From Pseudomonadota bacterium (lineage in GTDB: Bacteria; Pseudomonadota; Alphaproteobacteria; Caulobacterales; Caulobacteraceae), in NCBI GenBank assembly GCA_023412655.1, contig JAEYNH010000034.1, positions 7,688 through 71,687 on the forward strand: 64,000 nucleotides of DNA, written 5' to 3'. Both the position numbers and the translations under genes were made by a program. This document shows, one piece after another, positions 8,997 through 20,012 of this stretch (positions are counted from its first letter, which is position 1; each line of letters opens with the position of its first letter). The notes beneath the pieces were generated by a model, which saw nothing but the letters and a program-made list of their open reading frames with translations, was not told where the DNA came from and ran no database searches.

Positions 8997-9449
8997 ATGG
9001 CTGGCCGCAATTCGCTGACTTCGGCTCTCTGCTACCGTGATCCCAAGGCGGCGCTGAAGGCGCTTGAGGCCGCCTTCGGCTTCGAGGTCGTCATGATCAT
9101 CGAGGATGACCAGGGGAACCTCGTGCATTCGGAGATGCGCTGTGGCGATAGCCTGATCATGATCGGCGGGGAATGGACCGCGGACCATCAGAGTCCCGCC
9201 TCGATCGGGGGCCGGAACACCCAGAGCGTCCATATCCACGTGGAGCAGGACATCGACGGACATTGCCAGCGCGCCAGGGCGGCCGGCTTCGAGATCCTGA
9301 TGGAGCCGGCGGACCAGTTCTATGGCGACCGCACCTACCGCTGCCGTGATCCCGAGGGCCACTATTGGACCGTCGGCCAATCGGTGCGTGCGGTGAGCCG
9401 CGAAGACGCCGAGGCGGCCAGCGGGCTTAAGATCGAAGGCTGGGTGTGA
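8997..9449 (+). CDS. VOC-family (glyoxalase-like) protein
   Basis: This 150-residue protein has the vicinal oxygen chelate fold of the PhnB/glyoxalase type: LCYRDPKAALKALEAAFGFE at the start, HSEMRCGDSLIMIGGEW in the middle and YGDRTYRCRDPEGHYWTVGQ at the end. I chose the ATG at 8997, eight bases after GGAG; an upstream TTG would add an atypical tail. Its stop overlaps the GTG of the following ArsR-type gene. The VOC-ArsR-SRPBCC trio is common in alphaproteobacteria, but its role is usually not known. Confidence 0.82.
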   Translation: MAGRNSLTSALCYRDPKAALKALEAAFGFEVVMIIEDDQGNLVHSEMRCGDSLIMIGGEWTADHQSPASIGGRNTQSVHIHVEQDIDGHCQRARAAGFEILMEPADQFYGDRTYRCRDPEGHYWTVGQSVRAVSREDAEAASGLKIEGWV

Positions 9450-9775
9450 GCGAGGCGGCGGTCGACCGCACCATCGCGGCCCTGGCCGACCCTCACCGGC
9501 GCCGTGCGGTGGAGCTGCTGGCGGATCGCCCGCGTCCGGCGGGGGAATTGGCCCGCGAGCTGGGCCTGTCGGCTCCGGCCATGAGCCGGCACCTGAAGGC
9601 CTTGCGCGCCAGCGGCCTGGTGGAGGAATCGCATCCCGAGTTCGACGCCCGCGTGCGCATTTACGCCCTGAGGCCCGAGCCCATGGTTCATCTGCTGCGA
9701 TGGCTTGAAGAGAGCGAACGGCTCTGGAGCGTCCAACTGGCCGCTTTGAAGGCCCACGTCGAGCGCGAGCCATGA
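9446..9775 (+). CDS. ArsR-family transcriptional regulator
   Basis: This is a 109-residue winged-helix repressor of the ArsR/SmtB fold (TIAALADPHRRRAVELLADR, RPAGELARELGLSAPAMSRH as the helix-turn-helix, LKALRASGLVEES and the wing). No metal-binding cysteine motif is present, which fits the subgroup paired with SRPBCC proteins. The GTG start overlaps the VOC stop and its own stop overlaps the ATG of the next gene, so the three are translationally coupled. The ligand is probably not a metal; that is inference. Confidence 0.88.
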   Translation: MSEAAVDRTIAALADPHRRRAVELLADRPRPAGELARELGLSAPAMSRHLKALRASGLVEESHPEFDARVRIYALRPEPMVHLLRWLEESERLWSVQLAALKAHVEREP

Positions 9776-10239
9776 CGTCGAAGGTGTTCGTCGCGCTCAG
9801 GGTGAAGGCCTCTCCCGAGCGGGTCTTCGCGGCCTTCGTGGACGAGATCGACGACTGGTGGCGTCCGAATGGGCTGTTCCGGACAACGCCCCGCGCCCCC
9901 GGGCGCCTCGCGTTCGAACGTGGGGAGGGTGGCCGCATCACCGAGACCCTCGCTGGGAACAAGGTCTTCGAGATCGGCCGCATCCGCGTCTGGGAGCCGC
10001 CGGAACGGCTGGTGTTCTCGTGGCGACAGGCGAACTTCCCGCCTGACCTCTTCACCGAGGTCGAGGTGAGGTTCGAGCCGGTGGGCGCCGAGACCCGCGT
10101 CAGCATCGAGCATCGGGGCTTCACGCAGGTTCCGGCCGACAGCGCCGCCCGCCACGGCTTCCCGGATCAGGCTCTGCAACTGCGCCTGGCGGAGTGGTGG
10201 CAGGCGCAGTTGCGGTCGGTGGCCGGCCGCCTCGAGTAG
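9772..10239 (+). CDS. SRPBCC (AHSA1-like) domain protein
   Basis: This 155-residue protein has the START/Bet v1-like fold of the AHSA1 type (VFVALRVKASPERVFAAFVD at the start, IGRIRVWEPPERLVFSWRQ in the middle, FEPVGAETRVSIEHRGFTQV near the end). These proteins bind hydrophobic ligands. It overlaps the ArsR-type gene by ATGA, and such ArsR-SRPBCC pairs are frequent, suggesting that the SRPBCC protein and regulator share a ligand or stress. Confidence 0.85.
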   Translation: MTSKVFVALRVKASPERVFAAFVDEIDDWWRPNGLFRTTPRAPGRLAFERGEGGRITETLAGNKVFEIGRIRVWEPPERLVFSWRQANFPPDLFTEVEVRFEPVGAETRVSIEHRGFTQVPADSAARHGFPDQALQLRLAEWWQAQLRSVAGRLE

Positions 10240-10290
10240 CGATGTTGCGCGGGCTCGCCGCCCGCCTATTCTGCAGGAAGGGGAGAGCGT

Positions 10291-11532
10291 ATGGGCTTTG
10301 GGATCACGGGGCGCAGGGCCAGTTTCGGCTTCATCTTCGCCCTGGCGCTGATGAACTCGATCTCGTTCGGGATCATGATCCCGATCCTGCCCAACCTCAT
10401 CAAGCAGTTCGCCGGCGGCGACACGGCTTCGGCCTCCGAGTGGAACCTGGTCTTCGCCGCCGCCTGGGGCGTGATGCAGTTCTTCGCCGGGCCGGTCCTC
10501 GGACTGATGTCCGACCGCTGGGGGCGCAGGCCGGTGCTGCTGATCTCGCTCTTCGGCCTGGGCGTGGACTTCTTCTTTATGGCCCTGGCGCCGGACCTGT
10601 GGTGGCTGTTCCTGGGCCGGATCCTGAACGGGCTGACCGCGGCCAGCTTCTCCACCGCCAATGCCTATCTCGCCGACGTGACGGCGCCGGAACAACGGGC
10701 GCGGATGTTCGGCCTGCTCGGGTCGGCGTTCAGCGTCGGCTTCATCTTCGGTCCCGCCCTGGGCGGGTTGCTGGCCGACGAGTTCGGACTGCGGGCGCCG
10801 TTCTACGCAGCCGGCGCGCTCACCATGCTGAACTGGCTGTATGGCGTGTTCGTGCTGCCGGAATCCCTCGCGCCGGAGAAGCGCGCCAAGACCTTCGACT
10901 GGCGCCGCGCCAACCCTGTCGGCTCCCTCAGGCTGCTGAGTTCGCGGACGGGGCTGTTGGGCCTCGCCAGTGTCGGCTTCCTGTTCCAGCTGTCGCACAT
11001 GGTGCTGCCGACGATCTTCGTCCTCTACATGGGGCACCGCTACGGTTGGACGCCGTCGGTGATGGGGCTGACCTTCATGCTCACCGGCCTCGCCGGCCTG
11101 GTGGTGCAGAGCGTGCTGGTGGGACCGGTCGTGAAACGCATAGGTGAGCGGAACGCGGTGCTGCTGGGCGCCTTGGGCGGCGCCATCGGCTTTCTGTGGT
11201 ACGGCGCGGCCCCTACCGGGGCCATGTACCTGGTGGGCGTGCCGATCTTCGCCCTGACCGGGTTCCTGATGCCGGGTCTCCAGGGACTTATGACCCGCCG
11301 CGTGGCCCCGCACGAACAGGGGCAGCTGCAAGGTGCGAACCAGAGCCTGACCGGCCTGGCGGCCATTTTTGGGCCGATCATCTTCGGCGAAGTGTTCGCC
11401 TGGTCCCTGCGGCACGAGGCGCTCCACATGCCCGGGCTTGCGATCTTCGTGGCGTCGGCCCTGCTCGGGATGGCCTTCCTGATCGCCCTGGGGACGGCTA
11501 GGGCGGGCGGGCCTGCGCCGCAACCGGCTTGA
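10291..11532 (+). CDS. MFS transporter, TetA-like
   Basis: This 413-residue protein has twelve predicted membrane segments. The DHA1 motif A in the loop after TM2 reads GLMSDRWGRRPVLLIS, and the TM4-TM5 region has LLGSAFSVGFIFGPALGGLL (motif C-like, drug antiporter). It resembles TetA/TCR-type proton-coupled exporters of the inner membrane. The gene begins 51 bases after the SRPBCC gene and may be co-transcribed with the VOC-ArsR-SRPBCC group, which would make it a target of that regulator. Substrate unknown. Confidence 0.85.
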   Translation: MGFGITGRRASFGFIFALALMNSISFGIMIPILPNLIKQFAGGDTASASEWNLVFAAAWGVMQFFAGPVLGLMSDRWGRRPVLLISLFGLGVDFFFMALAPDLWWLFLGRILNGLTAASFSTANAYLADVTAPEQRARMFGLLGSAFSVGFIFGPALGGLLADEFGLRAPFYAAGALTMLNWLYGVFVLPESLAPEKRAKTFDWRRANPVGSLRLLSSRTGLLGLASVGFLFQLSHMVLPTIFVLYMGHRYGWTPSVMGLTFMLTGLAGLVVQSVLVGPVVKRIGERNAVLLGALGGAIGFLWYGAAPTGAMYLVGVPIFALTGFLMPGLQGLMTRRVAPHEQGQLQGANQSLTGLAAIFGPIIFGEVFAWSLRHEALHMPGLAIFVASALLGMAFLIALGTARAGGPAPQPA

Positions 11533-11599
11533 TCCATCGCCATTTTTGCGCCTGAAACCTCGGGCGATTACCGCTTGTTCTCAGTGTTTCGGAGACTTC

Positions 11600-13000
<1,401 letters not shown>

Positions 13001-13024
13001 CGCAGGTGTGCTAAGCCGCCGCGC

Positions 13025-14335
13025 ATGGCCGATCTGTTCGAAGCCGCAGGCCTGACGCCTCAGCAGCCGTCGCCGCTGGCCGATCGCCTGCGCCCCCAGC
13101 GCCTGGACGAGGTGGTGGGCCAGGACCACCTCCTCGGGCCCGATGGGCCGATCCGCCGGATGGCCGAGGCCAAGCGGCTGTCGTCGATGATCCTCTGGGG
13201 GCCGCCCGGCACCGGAAAGACGACGATCGCCCGGCTGCTCGCCCGGGAGGCCGGCTATGAGTTCCAGCAGCTTTCGGCGGTGTTCTCGGGTGTCGCCGAC
13301 CTGAAGAAGGCCTTCGAACAGGCGCGGACGCGGCGGCTGGCGGGTCAGGCGACCCTGCTGTTCGTGGACGAGATCCACCGGTTCAACCGCGCCCAGCAGG
13401 ACGGTTTCCTGCCGTTCGTGGAGGAGGGGATCGTCACCCTGGTGGGGGCGACCACCGAGAACCCGTCCTTCGAGCTGAACGGGGCGCTGCTCTCCCGCTC
13501 CCAGGTCTATGTGCTGAAGCGGCTGGACGAGGAGGCCCTCGAGGCCCTGCTCGCCAAGGCTGAAGCGCACGAGGAGCGGCCCCTGCCGTTGGAGCCGGAG
13601 GCCCGCGCCGCTCTCATCGCCCTCGCGGACGGCGATGGCCGCTATCTGCTGACTTTGTCAGAGACCCTGTTCAACATCGCCTCGGCCAAGCCGCTCACCA
13701 CCAAGGAGCTGGGCCAGATCCTGCAGAAGCGCAGTCCGGCCTACGACAAGGACCGGGAGGGGCACTACAACCTCATCTCCGCGCTCAATAAGTCGATCCG
13801 TGGTTCGGACCCTGACGCGGCGCTCTACTGGCTGGCGCGGATGCTGCAGGGCGGGGAGGACCCGCTGTTCATTGCCCGCCGGCTCATCCGCGCGGCCGCC
13901 GAGGACATCGGGGAGGCCGATCCGATGTCCCTGGTCCTCGCCAACGCGGCCAAGGACACCTACGACTTCCTGGGCTCTCCCGAGGGCGAACTGGCCCTGG
14001 CGCAGCTGGTGGTTCACCTGGCCGCCGCCCCCAAGTCCAACGCCGTGTACGTGGCCTACAATGAAGCCATGCGGGCGGCCAAGGAGACGGGCTCGCTGAT
14101 GCCGCCGAGCCATATCCTGAACGCGCCCACGCGGCTGATGAAGGACCTGGGCTACGGCAAGGGCTACGCCTACGACCACGACACGGCTGAGGGGTTCTCG
14201 GGCCAGAATTATTTCCCGGACGGGATGGAGCGGCGGCAGTTCTACCGGCCACGCGGCGACGGTTCGGAAGGCCGCATCAAGGAGCGGCTGGAGCGCTGGG
14301 CGGCGATGCGCCGCCAGCAGGGCGATCAAGACTGA
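13025..14335 (+). CDS. rarA: Replication-associated recombination protein A
   Basis: This 436-residue AAA+ ATPase is RarA (MgsA). Walker A is GPPGTGKTT (59-67), Walker B is [11 protein letters not shown] (from 111), and the sensor region is [12 protein letters not shown]. The C-terminal tetramerisation domain contains the family stretch [14 protein letters not shown] [25 protein letters not shown] and the end [14 protein letters not shown]. RarA acts at stalled replication forks and at single-stranded DNA junctions. It follows the protease gene by 24 bases. Confidence 0.95.
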   Translation: MADLFEAAGLTPQQPSPLADRLRPQRLDEVVGQDHLLGPDGPIRRMAEAKRLSSMILWGPPGTGKTTIARLLAREAGYEFQQLSAVFSGVADLKKAFEQARTRRLAGQATLLFVDEIHRFNRAQQDGFLPFVEEGIVTLVGATTENPSFELNGALLSRSQVYVLKRLDEEALEALLAKAEAHEERPLPLEPEARAALIALADGDGRYLLTLSETLFNIASAKPLTTKELGQILQKRSPAYDKDREGHYNLISALNKSIRGSDPDAALYWLARMLQGGEDPLFIARRLIRAAAEDIGEADPMSLVLANAAKDTYDFLGSPEGELALAQLVVHLAAAPKSNAVYVAYNEAMRAAKETGSLMPPSHILNAPTRLMKDLGYGKGYAYDHDTAEGFSGQNYFPDGMERRQFYRPRGDGSEGRIKERLERWAAMRRQQGDQD

Positions 14336-14395
14336 TCGTTGTTATTCAAAAATGCGGGGCTTAGGCTGCTTCCAAGACTCTGGGAGGAAGCGGCT

Positions 14396-14845
14396 ATGGG
14401 GGGCAGCCCAAGCACGCCCGCCGCCACGCCTCGGCACGCCCGCGTCGTTGGCATCGTCGCCCTGCTCTGGAGCGGGTTTGGCGCGTACGATTACGTCTGC
14501 ATCCGCCTGCAGGGCGTGGACTATTTGCGTCAGATGAACCTGACAGAGGCGCAGATCAGCTACTTCAACGCCATGCCCAGCTGGATGACCGCGGTCTGGG
14601 CGGTGGAGGTCTGGGGCGGCGTGCTGGGCGCCCTGCTGCTCCTGGCGCGTTCAAGCTGGGCGGTCTTGGCCTTCGCCGTCTCATTGGCCGCCGTCTTCGT
14701 CAGCCTCGCCTATTATTATGTCCTGAGCGACAGCCTCAAGGTGATGGGCAAGGTCAGCCTGGTGGCGCAGGGAGTCATCCTGGCCGTCTGTGTCCTGTTC
14801 GTCGTCTACGCCTGGGCCATGGCGAAGCGCGGCGTCCTCCGCTAG
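14396..14845 (+). CDS. Four-helix membrane protein of unknown function
   Basis: This 149-residue protein has about four hydrophobic segments (ARVVGIVALLWSGFGAYDY, WMTAVWAVEVWGGVLGALLL, WAVLAFAVSLAAVFVSLAYY, VAQGVILAVCVLFVVYAWAM). The sequence between TM1 and TM2 (MNLTEAQISYFNAMPSWMTA) resembles a family of small inner-membrane proteins loosely annotated as sugar transporters, but I cannot assign a function. The ATG at 14396 follows GGGAGGA at a good distance. It ends just before a pseudouridine synthase gene. Confidence 0.75.
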   Translation: MGGSPSTPAATPRHARVVGIVALLWSGFGAYDYVCIRLQGVDYLRQMNLTEAQISYFNAMPSWMTAVWAVEVWGGVLGALLLLARSSWAVLAFAVSLAAVFVSLAYYYVLSDSLKVMGKVSLVAQGVILAVCVLFVVYAWAMAKRGVLR

Positions 14846-14853
14846 ATGGCCGT

Positions 14854-15585
14854 GTGAAGCCCGTCAAACCGATCCAACTCACGTCCGACGAGGTGGCCCT
14901 CGTCAGGAGCCTGGTGCTCTATGAGGACGCCGACGTCCTGGCGCTGAACAAGCCTGCGGGCCTGTCCAGCCAGGGCGGCCGCGGCCAGGCGAACACCCTC
15001 GACGAACTGCTCTGGGCTTTCGCCAAGCCCGGCAAGGCGCGGCCGCGCCTGATCCATCGCCTGGACCGCGACACCTCCGGGGTGATCCTGACGGCCAAGA
15101 CCAAGCCGGCGGCAAGCTTCCTGGGCAAGGCCCTGATGAAACGAAGCTTTTCCAAGACCTACAACGCCATCATCACACCGGCGGCGCCCGAGCCGCCGAA
15201 GGGTGTGATCAGCCTGCCGATGCGCCGCGAGGAGCAGGGGCGGGAGGCCTATATGCGCGTCTGTCCCGCCGACCACCCTGACGCCGAGGCGGCGGTTTCC
15301 CGCTATCAGACGCTGGCCGCGGCGGAGGGCGCGGCCTTGCTGGAGCTGCAGCCGGAGACTGGCCGCATGCACCAGCTGCGGGTGCATCTGGCGGCCATCG
15401 GCCGACCCATAGCGGGGGACGCCAGGTACGGCGGCGCGCTGATGGTGGGAGGTCATCCCGTTCCCCGCCTGATGCTCCACGCCCGGGCGCTGGCGTTCCC
15501 GCATCCCGCGGGCGGCATCAAGCGGCTGGAGGCCGAACCGCCCGCCGACATGGCCGGGCTGATCGAGACCCTGGGTCTGGGCTGA
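14854..15585 (+). CDS. RluA-family pseudouridine synthase without S4 domain
   Basis: This 243-residue protein isomerises uridine to pseudouridine in rRNA or tRNA. The catalytic motif HRLDRDTSG is at 68-76 with Asp71 as nucleophile, and the later motif ETGRMHQLRVHLAAIGRPIAGD is typical of RluA. It lacks the N-terminal S4 domain found in RluC/RluD, as in RluA itself, so 23S U746 and tRNA position 32 are plausible targets. It begins with GTG nine bases after the preceding gene. A second RluA-family gene with an S4 domain lies 1 kb downstream. Confidence 0.88.
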   Translation: MKPVKPIQLTSDEVALVRSLVLYEDADVLALNKPAGLSSQGGRGQANTLDELLWAFAKPGKARPRLIHRLDRDTSGVILTAKTKPAASFLGKALMKRSFSKTYNAIITPAAPEPPKGVISLPMRREEQGREAYMRVCPADHPDAEAAVSRYQTLAAAEGAALLELQPETGRMHQLRVHLAAIGRPIAGDARYGGALMVGGHPVPRLMLHARALAFPHPAGGIKRLEAEPPADMAGLIETLGLG

Positions 15586-15601
15586 GCGACGGAACGGCGC
15601 C

Positions 15602-15648
15602 TGCGGTTCATCTGTTTCCGCCTACAAACGACGGAACCGCAAAGCTTT
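15602..15648 (+). terminator. Stem-loop with T-run after the first pseudouridine synthase gene
   Basis: TGCGGTTC (15602-15609) and GAACCGCA (15634-15641) form an 8-bp perfect stem. A smaller GTTT/AAAC stem (15614-15617 with 15626-15629) lies in its loop, and CTTTT follows. It lies between two genes on the same strand, so it may end the first transcript or act as a leader for the lipoprotein gene that begins 20 bases later. Confidence 0.5.
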
Positions 15649-15667
15649 TCGCGCCCAGAGGCCGACA

Positions 15668-16180
15668 ATGAAACGCCCGATCCTTCCCGCCTTCGCGCCC
15701 GCCCTCGCGGGGCTCTGCCTGGCCGGTCTCGCCCTCTCCGCCTGCGCCACCCAGCCGACCACCTATCAGCCTGCGATGGCGGGCGACGCCATCGGCTATT
15801 CCGACTATCGCATCGACGCGGACCGCTTCCGGGTGACGTTCCAGGGTGGGCCCGGCGCCTCGCCGCAGTACGTCACCGACCTCGCCCTGCTGCGAGCCGC
15901 CGACCTCGCCCTGGCCAACGGCTATGACTGGTTCCAGGTGACCGACAGGTTCCTCCAGGGGCGCGGCGACAGCGGCCCGCGCATCGGCCTCGGCGTCGGC
16001 GGTGTGGATTTCGGCCGCCGTTCGAGTGTGGGCGTGGGACTTGGCACCGGGTTCAGCCTGGGAGGCGGTCCATCGGTCACCGCCACGCTCGAGGTCCTGA
16101 TGGGCCGGGGTGAGCGGCCGCGCGGACCAGCCGTCTATGACGCCCGCTCGCTGCGCCAGAACCTCGCGCCGCGGGTGTGA
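15668..16180 (+). CDS. CC0125/CC1285-family lipoprotein
   Basis: This 170-residue protein has a lipoprotein signal peptide with lipobox LSAC (Cys25) and the family core (TTYQPA, IGYSDYRIDADRFRVTFQGG, LALLRAADLALANGYDWF). These proteins are common in Caulobacterales and close relatives and have no established function; the localisation is presumably outer membrane or periplasm. The Gly-rich C-terminal part (about 105-140) looks flexible. Confidence 0.82.
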   Translation: MKRPILPAFAPALAGLCLAGLALSACATQPTTYQPAMAGDAIGYSDYRIDADRFRVTFQGGPGASPQYVTDLALLRAADLALANGYDWFQVTDRFLQGRGDSGPRIGLGVGGVDFGRRSSVGVGLGTGFSLGGGPSVTATLEVLMGRGERPRGPAVYDARSLRQNLAPRV

Positions 16181-16228
16181 GGATAAGGGGGCCTTCCGTC
16201 CGGAGCAGGCCCGGCGCATAAGGGCGCG

Positions 16229-16609
16229 ATGCAAGCTCTCATGCTGGTCGGGGCGGGCGGCGCAGCCGGCGCCGTGGCGCGCTATCTCCTGGGCGTCCAA
16301 GCCCTTCGCTGGTTCGGCCCCGGTTGGCCGTCGGGCACCCTCATCGCCAACGTCCTGGGCGGCTTCCTGATGGGGCTGCTGGCCGGCGTCCTCGCCTATC
16401 GCGGTGAAGGCGGGGAGACGTGGCGCCTGCTCCTGGGCGTCGGCGTCCTGGGCGGCTTCACCACCTTTTCGGCCTTTTCGCTGGAGGTGGCGCTGATGAT
16501 CGAGCGGCGCGCCTTCGGCCAGGCCTTCGGCTATGGACTGGGCTCCGCAGTCCTGTCGGTGAGCGCCCTTTTCCTCGGGCTCATGCTGGCCCGGCGGGTA
16601 TTCGCATGA
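16229..16609 (+). CDS. crcB: Fluoride-specific channel CrcB/Fluc
   Basis: This 126-residue four-helix protein is CrcB (Fluc), a dual-topology dimeric fluoride exporter of the inner membrane. Family features are GAVARYLLG in TM1, GTLIANVLGGFLMGLL with the pore Asn at 41, and the break-helix stretch GVLGGFTTFSAFSLE with the pore Phe residues. I see no fluoride riboswitch in the 48-base upstream spacer. The stop overlaps the start of the next gene by ATGA. Confidence 0.95.
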   Translation: MQALMLVGAGGAAGAVARYLLGVQALRWFGPGWPSGTLIANVLGGFLMGLLAGVLAYRGEGGETWRLLLGVGVLGGFTTFSAFSLEVALMIERRAFGQAFGYGLGSAVLSVSALFLGLMLARRVFA

Positions 16610-17583
16610 GGGAGGTGAAGACCCTCTGGGTGGACAAGGCCGAGGACGGCGTGCGGCTGGACCGGTGGTTCAAGCGCCGCTGGCCGCACCTGAACCATGT
16701 GCAGCTGCAGAAGCTCACCCGGTCGGGGCAGATCCGCGTGGACGGAGCGCGGGCAAAGCCGGACACCCGGCTGACGGCGGGGGCCCAGGTCCGCGTGCCG
16801 CCGCTCCCGGAGGCGCCGCCGCCGCGGGCGAAAGGGGAGCTTGATCCCCGTGACATCGCCTATGCCAAGAGCCTGGTGATCTACGAGGACGAGGATGTCC
16901 TCGCCCTGAATAAGCCCTCGGGCCTCGCCGTGCAGGGCGGCACCAAGACGACCCGGCACATCGACGGGTTACTATCGGCCTGGGGCGAGGGTCTGGAGCG
17001 CCCGCGGCTGGTCCACCGGCTGGATCGGGACACCTCGGGGGTCCTGGTGCTTGGCAAGTCGCCGGCGGCGGCGGCCAAGCTGGCTGGGGCGTTCGCCAAG
17101 CGCCGCACGCAGAAGATCTACTGGGCGCTGGTGGCGGGCTTGCCCAAGCCGGGTGAAGGGGTCCTGGACCTACCGCTGGTCAAGAAGGGCGTCGGCGATC
17201 GGGAGATGATGGTCCCGGCCGACCCCAAGGACCCCAGGGCGGAGAGCGCCGAGACCGAGTTCGTCACCCTCGCCAGAGCGGCGGACAAGGTGGCGTGGAT
17301 GGCGCTGTGGCCGCACACCGGGCGCACCCATCAGTTGCGGGCGCACATGCTGGCCATGGGCCACCCGATCCTGGGTGATCCCAAGTACCGGACCGACGCC
17401 TCCGCGGAGATTTCCGGCGAGCTGAGGCTGCAGTTGCACGCGCGCCGGCTGGTGCTGCCGCATCCCTCGCGCGGGACGCTGCTGCTGGAAGCGCCCATCG
17501 GCAAGGAGATGAAGGCCGGCTTTGAGCGTTTCGGCTTCGACGAGCATGAGGCCGATCCCGAGCCGTTCGGCCGCAAGCGCTAG
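16606..17583 (+). CDS. RluC/RluD-type pseudouridine synthase with S4 domain
   Basis: This 325-residue enzyme has an N-terminal S4 RNA-binding domain (about 8-68; RLDRWFKRRWPHLNHVQLQK) and the RluA-type catalytic domain with VHRLDRDTSG (Asp140 nucleophile) and HTGRTHQLRAHMLAMGHPILGD. It probably modifies 23S rRNA; the nearest well-known relatives are RluC and RluD. I took ATG 16606, which overlaps the crcB stop; a GTG three codons later with a GGGAG ahead is an alternative. It is followed by the ATP12-type gene after 21 bases. Confidence 0.88.
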   Translation: MREVKTLWVDKAEDGVRLDRWFKRRWPHLNHVQLQKLTRSGQIRVDGARAKPDTRLTAGAQVRVPPLPEAPPPRAKGELDPRDIAYAKSLVIYEDEDVLALNKPSGLAVQGGTKTTRHIDGLLSAWGEGLERPRLVHRLDRDTSGVLVLGKSPAAAAKLAGAFAKRRTQKIYWALVAGLPKPGEGVLDLPLVKKGVGDREMMVPADPKDPRAESAETEFVTLARAADKVAWMALWPHTGRTHQLRAHMLAMGHPILGDPKYRTDASAEISGELRLQLHARRLVLPHPSRGTLLLEAPIGKEMKAGFERFGFDEHEADPEPFGRKR

Positions 17584-17604
17584 CTCGAGATCCAGGAGTA
17601 GAAG

Positions 17605-18342
17605 GTGTCGGTGAAGGGCTTCGTGGAGCCGGGCGAGAAGCCCAGGCGGTTCTACAAGGAGGTGGCGGTCCAGGCCGCCGACGGCGGCGGGTTCGGCATC
17701 CTGCTGGACGGGCGCAACCTGCGCACGCCCGGCGGGCGCATCTTCCAGGCGCCGACCCGGGCCGTGGCCGAGCAGGTGGCCGAGGAGTGGGCGGCCCAGG
17801 GAGAGCACCTCGAGCTCGCCGACATGCACGCCAATCGCCTGGCCAATACGGCGCTGGATTCCATCGGCGCCAGCCGAGAGTCCGTGGCCGACCAGGTGAT
17901 GCAGTACGCCGGGGCGGACCTGGTCTGCTATCTGGCCGAGGAGCCGGCTGCGCTGGTGGCGCGGCAGGAAGCCGCCTGGGGGCCGCTGCGCGAGCGCGCC
18001 GAGATCGAGGCGGGTCTTCGCTTCGTGCCGACCGCCGGCATCGTCCATCGGCCCCAGCCGCCGGAAACCCTGGACAAGGTGCGGGCGCTGGCGTTGGAGC
18101 TGGACGACTTCGTGCTGGCGGGGCTCGCGTTCGGCGTCTCCCTGTTCGGCTCGGCCGTGCTGGCCATCGCCCTGCTGCGCGGCTGGGTCGGCGGAGAAGA
18201 GGCCTTCGACCTCTCACGTGTCGATGAGGCGTTTCAGGAAGAGAAGTGGGGCGTCGACGCCGAGGCCGCCGAACGTACGGCGCGGCTCCGCGGGGAGGCG
18301 GCCATGCTGGAGCGTTGGTTCAAGGGGCTGGCCGCCCGCTGA
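17605..18342 (+). CDS. ATP12-type F1-ATPase assembly chaperone
   Basis: This 245-residue protein is the bacterial ATP12 family, which in mitochondria escorts F1 alpha subunit assembly. It shows the family N-terminus (KPRRFYKEVAVQAADGGGFG, LDGRNLRTPGG) and the core TRAVAEQVAEEWAAQGEHLE and QYAGADLVCYLAEEPAALVARQ. The start is GTG 17605. These proteins are nearly restricted to alphaproteobacteria, consistent with the mitochondrial link. It probably forms a unit with crcB and the pseudouridine synthase gene. Confidence 0.9.
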   Translation: MSVKGFVEPGEKPRRFYKEVAVQAADGGGFGILLDGRNLRTPGGRIFQAPTRAVAEQVAEEWAAQGEHLELADMHANRLANTALDSIGASRESVADQVMQYAGADLVCYLAEEPAALVARQEAAWGPLRERAEIEAGLRFVPTAGIVHRPQPPETLDKVRALALELDDFVLAGLAFGVSLFGSAVLAIALLRGWVGGEEAFDLSRVDEAFQEEKWGVDAEAAERTARLRGEAAMLERWFKGLAAR

Positions 18343-18459
18343 GCGAAGGCAGGCGGGGCGCGAGCGCTCCCGGCGAAGCGTGGCATGGCTCACCCCGGGT
18401 GAGCTTGCGTGGCCCGAAGGTCCCGACTACGCCTTGAGCGGCGTTGGAAGAGGTCATTC

Positions 18460-19992
18460 GTGAAGCACATCCTAGAAGAGCTCGAGAAGCGCCGTGAGGA
18501 AGCCCGGCGGGGCGGCGGCGAGAAGCGCATCGCGGCACAGCACGCCAAGGGCAAGCTGACGGCGCGCGAGCGGATCGACCTCCTGCTCGACGAGGGCTCG
18601 TTCGAGGAGTTCGACATGTTCGTCGAACATCGGGTGAGCGAGTTCGGGATGGACAAGCAGCGCATCCCGGGCGACGGCGTGGTCACCGGCTGGGGCACGA
18701 TCAACGGCCGCGTAGTCTATGTCTTCTCGAAGGACTTCACCGTTTTCGGCGGCTCGCTCTCCAGCGCCCACGCCGAGAAGATCCTCAAGGTCCAGAGGCA
18801 GGCGCTGAAGGTCGGGGCTCCGATCATCGGCCTGTTCGACGCGGGCGGCGCCCGCATCCAGGAAGGGGTCGCGGCCCTGGGCGGCTATGCCGACATCTTC
18901 CTGGAGAACACCCTGGCCTCGGGGGTGATCCCGCAGATCAGCGTCATCATGGGCCCGTGCGCGGGCGGCGACGTCTATTCGCCGGCCATCACCGACTTCA
19001 TCTTCATGGTGAAGGACACGTCCTACATGTACGTGACCGGCCCGGACGTGGTGAAGACCGTGACCCACGAGGAGGTCAGCCACGAGGAGCTGGGCGGCTA
19101 CCGGGTTCATGCGCTAAAGTCCGGCGTGGCCGATGGCGCCTTCGAGAACGACCTGGAAGCGCTGACCCAGGTCCGCCGGCTGGTGGACTTCCTGCCGCTG
19201 TCCAACCGCGAGAAGCCGCCGGTGCGGCCGAGCTTCGACGCCCCCGACCGCGAGGAGCCCTCGCTGGACACCCTGGTGCCGGCCAACCCCAACAAGCCCT
19301 ACGACATGAAGGAGCTGATCCTGAAGGTCGTCGACGAGGCGGACTTCTTCGAGATCAGCCCGGACTTCGCCAAGAACATCGTGGTCGGCTTCGCCCGCAT
19401 GGACGGCCAGACGGTGGGCATCGTCGCCAACCAGCCGCAGACCCTGGCCGGGGTGCTGGACATCGACGCCAGCCGCAAGGGCGCCCGGTTCGTGCGCTTC
19501 TGCGACGCCTTCGAGATTCCGATCGTGACGTTCGTTGACGTGCCCGGCTTCATGCCGGGGACGCGCCAGGAGCAGGGCGGCCTGATCCGCCACGGCGCCA
19601 AGCTGCTGTTCGCCTATGCCGAGGCGACCGTGCCGAAGATCACCCTCATCACTCGCAAGGCCTATGGCGGCGCCTATGACGTGATGAGCTCGAAGCACAT
19701 TCGCGGGGATGTGAACTACGCCTGGCCTACCGCCGAGATTGCGGTGATGGGCTCGAAGGGCGCTGTGGAGATCATCTTCCGCGCGGAGATCGGTGATCCC
19801 GAGGCCATCGCGGCCCGGGAGGCCGAATACAAGGCGCGCTTCGCCAATCCGTTCGTGGCGGCCTCACGTGGCTATATCGATGACGTGATCATGCCCCACG
19901 GCACCCGCCGGCGGATCGTGCGGGCGTTGAAGAGCCTGAAGGGCAAACAGCTCCAGAATCCCTGGAAGAAGCACGACAACATCCCGCTTTAG
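18460..19992 (+). CDS. pccB: Propionyl-CoA carboxylase beta subunit
   Basis: This 510-residue carboxyltransferase transfers CO2 from carboxybiotin to propionyl-CoA, giving methylmalonyl-CoA. It has two crotonase-type halves: [20 protein letters not shown] and [16 protein letters not shown] in the N-half (acyl-CoA site), [20 protein letters not shown] and [15 protein letters not shown] in the C-half (biotin site). I chose GTG 18460 ([15 protein letters not shown]), which gives the usual length and follows GGAAGAGG; upstream frame is not protein-like. The biotin-carrying partner pccA is 2 kb downstream, separated by a BON-domain gene and msrB. Confidence 0.95.
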   Translation: MKHILEELEKRREEARRGGGEKRIAAQHAKGKLTARERIDLLLDEGSFEEFDMFVEHRVSEFGMDKQRIPGDGVVTGWGTINGRVVYVFSKDFTVFGGSLSSAHAEKILKVQRQALKVGAPIIGLFDAGGARIQEGVAALGGYADIFLENTLASGVIPQISVIMGPCAGGDVYSPAITDFIFMVKDTSYMYVTGPDVVKTVTHEEVSHEELGGYRVHALKSGVADGAFENDLEALTQVRRLVDFLPLSNREKPPVRPSFDAPDREEPSLDTLVPANPNKPYDMKELILKVVDEADFFEISPDFAKNIVVGFARMDGQTVGIVANQPQTLAGVLDIDASRKGARFVRFCDAFEIPIVTFVDVPGFMPGTRQEQGGLIRHGAKLLFAYAEATVPKITLITRKAYGGAYDVMSSKHIRGDVNYAWPTAEIAVMGSKGAVEIIFRAEIGDPEAIAAREAEYKARFANPFVAASRGYIDDVIMPHGTRRRIVRALKSLKGKQLQNPWKKHDNIPL

Positions 19993-20012
19993 GAACAACC
20001 CTCGCCGTCCCT

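Noticed and set aside
16181..16228. Fluoride riboswitch before crcB
   Set aside because: The spacer is only 48 bases and lacks the conserved fluoride aptamer sequence.
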